DNA from: Ridgeia piscesae
Taxonomy: Eukaryota; Annelida; Polychaeta; Sabellida; Siboglinidae
DNA: 64,000 nt
Direction of reading: 5' to 3'
NCBI GenBank assembly: GCA_025642075.2
Contig: JAODUO010001665.1
Span: 48,501 to 112,500 of the forward strand
The translations under genes were made by a program, and so were the position numbers. Shown piece by piece: positions 26,001 to 38,061 of the stretch; the first letter of the stretch is position 1; each line of letters starts with the position of its first letter. The notes below the pieces were generated by a model, which worked only from the letters and a program-made list of their open reading frames with translations, did not search any database and was not told the DNA's origin.

Positions 26001-29000
26001 ACGCTCAATGCGAGATGTTCAACCGGACCCTGGAGAGAAGCGACGATGTCAGCTATCTAAGTGGGTGACCCTTCTCTTTGAATCGACATGTGACAGTTTC
26101 TGCAGCAATGTGTTCTCACTGTCTCATTGACATTACTGTCATTATTTTATAGAGAAAACTGCTTAACCGTGACAAAATGAATTAGGTGTCTGATGAAGTG
26201 TTCACCACCCCCACCATTTGTTTTCTGCAGCTCCCCAGCCCCATCTCCATCCCAAGCCCCATCCCACCACCAGCTCCACCTCCGACCCCAGCCCCACCTC
26301 CGACCCCAGCCTCACCTCCGACCGCAGACCCACCTCACCCCTAGCTCCACCCCAGCTCCACCCCACCCCAACTCCACCTCCAGCTTAACCTCACCCCCAG
26401 CCCCACCTCCAACCTCAGCACCAACCCCAACCCACCTCCAACCCCAGCACCAACCCCAACCCACCTCCAACCCCAGCACCAACCCACCTCTAACCCCAGC
26501 ACCAACCCCAACCCACCTCCAACCCCAGCACCAACCCACCTCTAACCCCAGCACCAACCCCAACCCACCTCCAACCCCAGCACCAACCCCAACCCACATC
26601 CAACCCCAGCACCAACCCACCTCTAACCCCAGCACCAATCCCACCCCACCTCCAACCCCAGCACCAACCCCAACCCACCTCCAACCCCAGAACCAACCCC
26701 AACCCACCTCCAACCCCAGCACCAACCACCTCTAACCCCAGCACCAACCCCAACCCACCTCCAACCCAACACCAACCCCAACCCACCTCCAACCCCAGCA
26801 CCAACCCCAACCCACCTCCAACCCAACACCAACCCCAATCCACCTCCAACCCAGCACCAACCCAACCCACCTCCAACCCCAGCACCAAACCCAACCCACC
26901 TCCAACCCAACACCAACCCCAATCCACCTCCAACCCCAGCACCAACCCAACCCACCTCCAACCCCAGCACCAACCCCAACCCACCTCCAACCCCAACACC
27001 AACCCCAAACCACCTCCAACCCCAGCCCCCCAACCCCAACCCCACCTCCAACCCCAGCACCAACCCCAATCCACCTCCAACCCAACACCAACCCCAATCC
27101 ACCTCCAACCCCAGCACCAACCCCAACCCACCTCCAACCCCAGCACCAACCCAACCCACCTCCAACCCCAGCACCAACCCCAACCCACCTCCAACCCCAG
27201 CACCAACCCAACCACCTCCAACCCCAGCACCAACCCCAACCCACCTCCAACCCCAGCACCAAACCCAACCCCAGCACCAACCCCAAACCACCAACCCCCC
27301 AACCCACCTCTAACCCCAGCACCAACCCCAACCCACCTCCAACCCCAGCACCAACCCCAACCCACTCCAACCCCAGCACCAACCCACCTCTAACCCCAGC
27401 ACCAATCCCACCCACCTCCAACCCCAGCACCAACCCCAACCCACCTCCAACCCCAGAACCAACCCCAACCCACCTCCAACCCCAGCACCAACACACCTCT
27501 AACCCCAGCACCAACCCCAATCCACCTCCAACCCAACACCAACCCCAACCCACCTCCAACCCCAGCACCAACCCCAACCCACCTCCAACCCAACACCAAC
27601 CCCAATCCACCTCCAACCCCACACCAACCCAACCCACCTCCAACCCCAGCACCAAACCCAATCCACCTCCAACCCAACACCAACCCCAATCCACCTCCAA
27701 CCCCAGCACCAACCCCAACCCACCTCCAACCCCAGCACCAACCCCAACCCACCTCCAACCCCCAACACCAACCCCAACCCACCTCCAACCCCAGCACCAA
27801 CCCCAACCCACCTCCAACCCCAGCACCAACCCCAACCCACCTCCAACCCCAGCACCAACCCCAACCCACCTCCAACCCCAGCACCAACCCCAACCCACCT
27901 CCAACCCCAGCACCAACCCCAACCCACCTCCAACCCCAGCACCAACCCCAATCCACCTCCAACCCCAGCACCAACCCAACCCACCTCCAACCCCAGCACC
28001 AACCCCAACCCACCTCCAACCCCAGCACCAACCCCAACCCACCTCCAACCCCAGCACCAACCCCAACCCACCTCCAACCCCAGCACCAACCCCAACCCAC
28101 CTCCAACCCCAGCACCAACCCCAACCCACCTCCAACCCCAGCACCAACCCCAACCCACCTCCAACCGCACCAACCCAACCCACCTCCAACCCCAGCACCA
28201 ACCCCAATCCACCTCCAACCCAACACCAACCCCAACCCACCTCCAACCCCAGCACCAACCCCAACCCACCTCCAACCCCAGCACCAAACCCAACCCACCT
28301 CCAACCCCAGCACCAACCCCAACCCACCTCCAACCCCAGCACCAACCCACCTCCAACCCCAGCACCAACCCACCCAACCCCAACCCCCCAACCCCAACCC
28401 ACCTCCAACCCCAGCACCAACCCCAACCCACCTCCAACCCCAGCACCAACCCAACCCACCTCCAACCCCAGCACCAACCCACCTCAAACCCCAGCACCAA
28501 CCCCAACCCACCTCCAACCCCAGCACAACCCACCTCTAACCCCAGCACCAACCCCAACCCACCTCCAACCCCAGCACCAACCCACCTCAACCCCAGCACC
28601 AATCCCAACCCACCTCCAACCCCAGCACCAACCCAACCTCCAACCCCACCCAACCCACCTCCAACCCCAGCCCCACCCAACCCACCTCCAACCCCAGCAC
28701 CAACCCCAACCCACCTCCAACCCCAGCACCAACCCACCTCAAACCCCAGCACCAATCCCAACCCACCTCCAACCCCAGCACCAACCCACCTCAAACCACA
28801 CCAACCCAATCACCTCCAACCCCAGACATCCAACCCACCTCCAACCCCAGCACCAACCCAACCCACCTCAACCCCAGCACCAACCCAACACCTCCAACCA
28901 CACCAACCCCAACCACCTCCAACCCCAGACACCAACCCACCTCCAACCCCAGCACCAATCCCACCTAACCCCAGCACCAACCCCAACCCACCTCCAACCC

Positions 29001-32000
29001 CAGCACCAACCCAACCCTCACCCAGCACCAACCCAACCCACCTCCAACCCCAGCACCAACCCACCCTCAACCCCAGCACCAACCCAACCCACCTCCAACC
29101 CCAGCACCAACCCACCTCCAACCCCAGCACCAACCACCTCCAACCCCAGCACCAACAACCTCCAACCCCAGCACCAACCCCAACCCACCTCCAACCCCAG
29201 CACCAACCCCCCAACCCAGCACCAATCCAACCCACCTCCAACCCCAGCACTCTAACCGCACCTCACTAACCCCACCCCAACCCAGCACTTCAATTCACAT
29301 AGACCAACCCCTAACCATCCTCCTTAACCTTAATTGTTTTTGACAATTATGTCAACCCACTCACTGTAGGGGACAACCCCAATAGCAAATATTCCATCGC
29401 ACCCCCCCACCAACATTCAGACACTTAGTTACATTAATATGTAATAAAACGGTGCATTCTAATTTAACAACAACAAAATACTACTCACCACACACTCACT
29501 TCAGGAACACACTAACTCATCCACGGTGACTCAACCCCGCAGAATACCCTCACCCAAGTGGCAGACTGCATATTTCTTACCATGACAACACAGTGAGCAA
29601 GAACCTGCAATATTTGAAGGCACGGTAAAAGCAAATAGATTAAAAACAAGGGAAAGCACCTCTAACCCTAGCACACAGTCAAATCACATAGACACTGTCA
29701 AGGCACACTAGAAAAAAAACATACATTTGCTTGAAAAGTTATTTTTAAACATATCGGTATGTTTATTAACACATATCTGTAGTGGTTAGGGGAGTGAACC
29801 ATATATGGGGCTGTATAAGTATTGTGCTTCTGTTCTCCCCCTTTCCACCAACATTCATGATTACTTAGTTACATGTTGAAATTATGTAATAATAATGGGA
29901 TGTTTCATTCTTAATTGTTGTTGAAAATAAATAAATTACTTACTCACTCACACACTCACTTACAGGTAACACGACTTACTCATTCTTCATCGGTGACTCA
30001 ACCTCGAAGAATACCCTCACCCAGATGGTGGGGCAGTTACTGGCATATTTTCTGGGTGACCATGACAACACAGTGAGCAAGGAACGCTGCAGATATTTGA
30101 GAAGGCACGAGGTAAAAAGCAAAGTAGATTAAAAACAAGGGAAAGCAATCACTACAGTAAATAACACGACAGTAAATGACACGACAGTAAATAACACGAT
30201 AGTAAATAACACAGCAAGGAGACACACAAGAAGAAAAAACAATATCATGTTGCTTGAAAACGATATAATTATATTAAGACAAAGTCTGGGGCATTATCGC
30301 TGATTATTTAATAAAATAGATTGTTGTGATTAAAACGTAGACGTTGAAGAAATTGTGACATAGTAGTGATTACTGACTACTAATGTGATGTTGTTTTATT
30401 CAGTCTGTACACTTCATTATTTGAAAAGTTCTGTATTTTTTGGGCAAATTTCTGTTTTCTACAATCCAAGGAAAATTTACAGCAGAGTACCACAAATAAA
30501 CACACGCCTTTAATAAGTATAACGAATAGTATATCACAATTTCAGTAACACTAAGACCGTTTGTAGAGTACCCAAATTAAATATATATATATATGTATAT
30601 ATATAAATAATATATATATATATATATTATATACAGTACATATATATATATATATATATATTATAACCAAAGGGAAACGTCTTTGTGGTGGACAATGGCT
30701 GCGATACAAAGATGTAGTCGAACGACACCTAAAGGCTACACACATCACCGTAGACCACTGGGAGACCCTCGCACAAGATCGACAACAGTGGAGGCAGGCC
30801 ATACACACAGGAAAAAGCCACATTGAAGAAAAGATACAACAAAAATACCAACACGATCACAATCTCCGCCATGGCCTTCCTGATGCTTCTGCCCCTGTCA
30901 TCTTCTGTGTCAACTGCGGGAGAGGGTTTAAATCTCAAATTGGACTATTCTCTCACCAACGAGCAAAGCACGTAACGGACGAAACCCTACACTGATGTCA
31001 TCATCGGACACGATGGACAGCAAAAAGAAGAAGTATTATATACATAAATTATTATATAATATATATATAGGGGTTTATAGTTACAATTGTGAATGTGTTC
31101 TTATTGTTCACATAATATATTCTAGTGTACAGTAGTTATGTTGTTACTGTTGACAGGTCTTTTAGTATATATTGTGCATGTTGTCATTGTTCACAGAAGG
31201 TGTTCTAGTGTATAATAGGGCATGTTGTCATTGTTCACAGAAGGTGTTCTAGTGTATAATAGGGCATGTTATTGTTCACAGGTGTTCTAGTGTATAATAG
31301 GGCATGTTGTTATTGTTCACAGATGGTGTTCTAGTGTGTAATAGGGCATGTTGTGTTGTTCACAGATGGTGTTCTAGTGTGTAATAGGGCATGTTGTTAT
31401 TGTTCACAGATGGTGTTCTAGTGTGTAATAGTGCATGTTGTTATTGTTCACAGATGGTGTTCTAGTGTGTAATAGGGCATGTTGTTATTGTTCACAGATG
31501 GTGTTCTAGTGTGTAATAGGGCATGTTGTCATTGTTCACAGATGGTGTTCTAGTGTATAATAGGGCATGTTGTCATTGTTCACAGAAGGTGTTCTAGTGT
31601 ATAATAGGGCATGTTATTGTTCACAGGTGTTCTAGTGTATAATAGGGCATGTTGTTATTGTTCACAGATAGTGTTCTAGTGTGTAATAGGGCATGTTGTG
31701 TTGTTCACAGATGGTGTTCTAGTGTGTAATAGGGCATGTTGTTATTGTTCACAGATGGTGTTCTAGTGTGTAATAGTGCATGTTGTTATTGTTCACAGAT
31801 GGTGTTCTAGTGTGTAATAGGGCATGTTGTTATTGTTCACAGATGGTGTTCTAGTGTGTAATAGGGCATGTTGTTATTGTTCACAGATGGTGTTCTAGTG
31901 TGTAATAGGGCATGTTGTGTTGTTCACAGATGGTGTTCTAGTGTGTAATAGGGCATGTTGTATTGTTCACAGATGGTGTTCTAGTGTGTAATAGGGCATG

Positions 32001-35000
32001 TTGTTATTGTTCACAGATGGTGTTCTAGTGTGTAATAGGGCATGTTGTATTGTTCACAGATGGTGTTCTAGTGTGTAATAGGGCATGTTGTTATTGTTCA
32101 CAGATGGTGTTCTAGTGTGTAATAGGGCATGTTGTTTTTGTTCACAGATGGTGTTCTAGTGTGTAATAGGGCATGTTGTTATTGTTCACAGATGGTGTTC
32201 TAGTGTGTAATAGTGCATGTTGTTATTGTTCACAGATGGTGTTCTAGTGTGTAATAGGGCATGTTGTTATTGTTCACAGATGGTGTTCTAGTGTGTAATA
32301 GGGCATGTTGTTATTGTTCACAGATGGTGTTCTAGTGTGTAATAGGGCATGTTATATTGTTCACAGGTGGTGTTCTAGTGTGTAATAGGGCATGTTGTAT
32401 TGTTCACAGATGGTGTTCTAGTGTGTAATAGGGCATGTTGTATTGTTCACAGATGGTGTTCTAGTGTGTAATAGGGCATGTTGTGTTGTTCACAGATGGT
32501 GTTCTAGTGTGTAATAGGGCATGTTGTATTGTTCACAGATGGTGTTCTAGTGTGTAATAGTGCATGTTGTTATTGTTCACAGATGGTGTTCTAGTGTGTA
32601 ATAGGGCATGTTGTTATTGTTCACAGATGGTGTTCTAGTGTGTAATAGGGCATGTTGTTATTGTTCACAGATGGTGTTCTAGTGTGTAATAGGGCATGTT
32701 GTATTGTTCACAGATGGTGTTCTAGTGTGTAATAGGGCATGTTGTATTGTTCACAGATGGTGTTCTAGTGTGTAATAGGGCATGTTGTTATTGTTCACAG
32801 ATGGTGTTCTAGTGTGTAATAGGGCATGTTGTATTGTTCACAGATGGTGTTCTAGTGTGTAATAGGGCATGTTGTTATTGTTCACAGATGGTGTTCTAGT
32901 GTGTAATAGGGCATGTTGTGTTGTTCACAGATGGTGTTCTAGTGTGTAATAGGGCATGTTGTTATTGTTCACAGATGGTGTTCTAGTGTGTAATAGTGCA
33001 TGTTGTTATTGTTCACAGATGGTGTTCTAGTGTGTAATAGGGCATGTTGTTATTGTTCACAGATGGTGTTCTAGTGTGTAATAGGGCATGTTGTTATTGT
33101 TCACAGATGGTGTTCTAGTGTGTAATAGGGCATGTTATATTGTTCACAGGTGGTGTTCTAGTGTGTAATAGGGCATGTTGTATTGTTCACAGATGGTGTT
33201 CTAGTGTGTAATAGGGCATGTTGTATTGTTCACAGATGGTGTTCTAGTGTGTAATAGGGCATGTTGTGTTGTTCACAGATGGTGTTCTAGTGTGTAATAG
33301 GGCATGTTGTATTGTTCACAGATGGTGTTCTAGTGTGTAATAGGGCATGTTGTTATTGTTCACAGATGGTGTTCTAGTGTGTAATAGGGCATGTTGTATT
33401 TTTCACAGATGGTGTTCTAGTGTGTAATAGGGCATGTTGTATTGTTCACAGATGGTGTTCTAGTGTGTAATAGGGCATGTTGTATTGTTCACAGATGGTG
33501 TTCTAGTGTGTAATAGGGCATGTTGTTATTGTTCACAGATGGTGTTCTAGTGTGTAATAGTGCATGTTGTTATTGTTCACAGATGGTGTTCTAGTGTGTA
33601 ATAGGGCATGTTGTTATTGTTCACAGATGGTGTTCTAGTGTGTAATAGGGCATGTTGTCATTGTTCACAGATGGTGTTCTAGTGTATAATAGGGCATGTT
33701 GTCATTGTTCACAGAAGGTGTTCTAGTGTATAATAGGGCATGTTATTGTTCACAGGTGTTCTAGTGTATAATAGGGCATGTTGTTATTGTTCACAGATAG
33801 TGTTCTAGTGTGTAATAGGGCATGTTGTGTTGTTCACAGATGGTGTTCTAGTGTGTAATAGGGCATGTTGTTATTGTTCACAGATGGTGTTCTAGTGTGT
33901 AATAGTGCATGTTGTTATTGTTCACAGATGGTGTTCTAGTGTGTAATAGGGCATGTTGTTATTGTTCACAGATGGTGTTCTAGTGTGTAATAGGGCATGT
34001 TGTTATTGTTCACAGATGGTGTTCTAGTGTGTAATAGGGCATGTTATATTGTTCACAGATGGTGTTCTAGTGTGTAATAGGGCATGTTGTATTGTTCACA
34101 GATTGTGTTCTAGTGTGTAATAGGGCATGTTGTTATTGTTCACAGATGGTGTTCTAGTGTGTAATAGGGCATGTTGTATTGTTCACAGATGGTGTTCTAG
34201 TGTGTAATAGGGCATGTTGTATTGTTCACAGATGGTGTTCTAGTGTGTAATAGGGCATGTTGTTATTGTTCACAGATGGTGTTCTAGTGTGTAATAGTGC
34301 ATGTTGTCATTGTTCAAAGAAGGTGTTCTAGTGTATAGTAGGGCATGTTGTCATTGTTCACAGAATGTGTTCTAGTGTATAATAGGGCATGTTGTGTTGT
34401 TCACAGATGGTGTTCTAGTGTGTAATAGGGCATGTTGTGTTGTTCACAGATGGTGTTCTAGTGTGTAATAGGGCATGTTGTTATTGTTCACAGATGGTGT
34501 TCTAGTGTGTAATAGTGCATGTTGTTATTGTTCACAGATGGTGTTCTAGTGTGTAATAGGGCATGTTGTTATTGTTCACAGATGGTGTTCTAGTGTGTAA
34601 TAGGGCATGTTGTTATTGTTCACAGATGGTGTTCTAGTGTGTAATAGGGCATGTTATATTGTTCACAGGTGGTGTTCTAGTGTGTAATAGGGCATGTTGT
34701 ATTGTTCACAGATGGTGTTCTAGTGTGTAATAGGGCATGTTGTATTGTTCACAGATGGTGTTCTAGTGTGTAATAGGGCATGTTGTGTTGTTCACAGATG
34801 GTGTTCTAGTGTGTAATAGGGCATGTTGTTATTGTTCACAGATGGTGTTCTAGTGTGTAATAGGGCATGTTGTATTGTTCACAGATGGTGTTCTAGTGTG
34901 TAATAGGGCATGTTGTTATTGTTCACAGATGGTGTTCTAGTGTGTAATAGGGCATGTTGTGTTGTTCACAGATGGTGTTCTAGTGTGTAATAGGGCATGT

Positions 35001-38000
35001 TGTTATTGTTCACAGATGGTGTTCTAGTGTGTAATAGTGCATGTTGTTATTGTTCACAGATGGTGTTCTAGTGAGTAATAGGGCATGTTGTTATTGTTCA
35101 CAGATGGTGTTCTAGTGTGTAATAGGGCATGTTGTTATTGTTCACAGATGGTGTTCTAGTGTGTAATAGGGCATGTTATATTGTTCACAGGTGGTGTTCT
35201 AGTGTGTAATAGGGCATGTTGTATTGTTCACAGATGGTGTTCTAGTGTGTAATAGGGCATGTTGTATTGTTCACAGATGGTGTTCTAGTGTGTAATAGGG
35301 CATGTTGTATTTTTCACAGATGGTGTTCTAGTGTGTAATAGGGCATGTTGTATTGTTCACAGATGGTGTTCTAGTGTGTAATAGGGCATGTTGTATTGTT
35401 CACAGATGGTGTTCTAGTGTGTAATAGGGCATGTTGTTATTGTTCACAGATGGTGTTCTAGTGTGTAATAGTGCATGTTGTTATTGTTCACAGATGGTGT
35501 TCTAGTGTGTAATAGGGCATGTTGTTATTGTTCACAGATGGTGTTCTAGTGTGTAATAGGGCATGTTGTCATTGTTCACAGATGGTGTTCTAGTGTATAA
35601 TAGGGCATGTTGTCATTGTTCACAGAAGGTGTTCTAGTGTATAATAGGGCATGTTATTGTTCACAGGTGTTCTAGTGTATAATAGGGCATGTTGTTATTG
35701 TTCACAGATAGTGTTCTAGTGTGTAATAGGGCATGTTGTGTTGTTCACAGATGGTGTTCTAGTGTGTAATAGGGCATGTTGTTATTGTTCACAGATGGTG
35801 TTCTAGTGTGTAATAGTGCATGTTGTTATTGTTCACAGATGGTGTTCTAGTGTGTAATAGGGCATGTTGTTATTGTTCACAGATGGTGTTCTAGTGTGTA
35901 ATAGGGCATGTTGTTATTGTTCACAGATGGTGTTCTAGTGTGTAATAGGGCATGTTATATTGTTCACAGATGGTGTTCTAGTGTGTAATAGGGCATGTTG
36001 TATTGTTCACAGATTGTGTTCTAGTGTGTAATAGGGCATGTTGTATTGTTCACAGATGGTGTTCTAGTGTGTAATAGGGCATGTTGTATTGTTCACAGAT
36101 GGTGTTCTAGTGTGTAATAGGGCATGTTGTATTGTTCACAGATGGTGTTCTAGTGTGTAATAGGGCATGTTGTTATTGTTCACAGATGGTGTTCTAGTGT
36201 GTAATAGTGCATGTTGTCATTGTTCAAAGAAGGTGTTCTAGTGTATAGTAGGGCATGTTGTCATTGTTCACAGAATGTGTTCTAGTGTATAATAGGGCAT
36301 GTTGTGTTGTTCACAGATGGTGTTCTAGTGTGTAATAGGGCATGTTGTGTTGTTCACAGATGGTGTTCTAGTGTGTAATAGGGCATGTTGTTATTGTTCA
36401 CAGATGGTGTTCTAGTGTGTAATAGGGCATGTTGTATTGTTCACAGATGGTGTTCTAGTGTGTAATAGGGCATGTTGTTATTGTTCACAGATGGTGTTCT
36501 AGTGTGTAATAGGGCATGTTGTATTGTTCACAGATGGTGTTCTAGTGTGTAATAGGGCATGTTGTATTGTTCACAGAAGGTGTTCTAGTGTGTAATAGGG
36601 CATGTTGTTATTGTTCACAGATGGTGTTCTAGTGTGTAATAGGGCATGTTGTTATTGTTCACAGATGGTGTTCCAGTACAAGTGGATGCAAGGGCCTAAG
36701 ACTGATGACAGGCAGCATCGCCACGGATCCTGTGTCATGTCTAACGTGCGTTATATGGAGGCAGTGTCACCTGCCTTCCTCAATGAAGTTGAGTACAATG
36801 ATACTTTGTATGTGACATTTTGTATATGTGACCCATCTGAATGAAATGAGTAGGATGTTGGTAAAACTGAAAAAATTGCGAATCCAACAATTTTGAGATT
36901 TTCCCTGAATTAGTATTCAGTTTTTATTTGATACTGTCTATTTAAGTCTGTTTTATGTATTTAGGTGTCATGTTCAAGGAGCTATACAGCGCATTCCGCT
37001 TGGATTTCATGAAACAACACGGAGAAAGCCACTAGTTGCATGTGGTCTTTGACGCTAAATTTGGGACGATCCCTTACAAATTGGGCATCACAACGAAACT
37101 TAGCATGTCATCAGTCCATATATGGGCTCATTTAAATTAAAATGAATACTAATGAATTACTACATTCAGAGAAAAATCTCCAAATTGTTAGATTCGCAAT
37201 GTTTTCATAAAAACGGGACAACAACGAAACAACGTACGGTACCGCTTGCGTATTTTATTGCATCAATCAAGACAAATAATTATAACAAATTCGATGGAAT
37301 TACTCAAACGAATTTGAGTAGAGACAAAGTTGAGATTGTGATCTGTTTCACAACTCCATTCCAGACGAATCGTCCGCGGCACGCAGTGCGACTGGCATCA
37401 ACCAACTTCGATAACGAGAATGAGTCAGAGTAATTGTCATATAAATTCATATTCAGACATATGTGTTTTAATTTTTGCTTTGCTTCTATTGATATATCAG
37501 ACAGTTGACAATTTGAATAATTGCGTCTGTTGACTCATGGTTCTATGCAGTTCTAGTCAGGACCACGTACATCGTTATCGATATCGGGTGTCGACACTAA
37601 TTTGCCATTTCACATGCAAATTCAGCTTTTACCTGCAGTAAATCCACTCTATGTTCACATTACTACATTTATTTAACATTATTAAAGCAATTTGAAGAAC
37701 ACGTAGATTGTACCGGAAGCATTACGTAGTAAAATGTTGATTTAAAATGAAGTATTTCTCGGTTCATTCACTTGGAGGCGCTGTAACTGTGAGTACTTCA
37801 GTGGCGCCACATTGCGGATTAGTTACCTACTTTGTTTAGAAGCTGATACAGCGGGTGACCACATTCGACCCACTTGACAAATTAATAGACGCGCACCCAA
37901 GCCTTCCCATTTGCTCACTGCGCGTATATTAGAGACAATACTGTATGTATATATATTGTCCTTTTTGAAAAAAACATGCACCGTGATATTACTCCTTCCC

Positions 38001-38018
38001 AGTAAAAGAAAAAATATG

Positions 38019-38061
<43 letters not shown>

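Noticed and set aside
26312..29288. Gly/Val/Trp-rich minus-strand ORFs (GVGAGVGGGLGLVLG type)
   Set aside because: They are translations of the C-rich minisatellite complement inside a nicastrin intron; many frames overlap and none has a unique domain.
14140..36664. CRISPR array
   Set aside because: Repeats are contiguous with no unique spacers, lie in a eukaryotic intron and have no cas genes.
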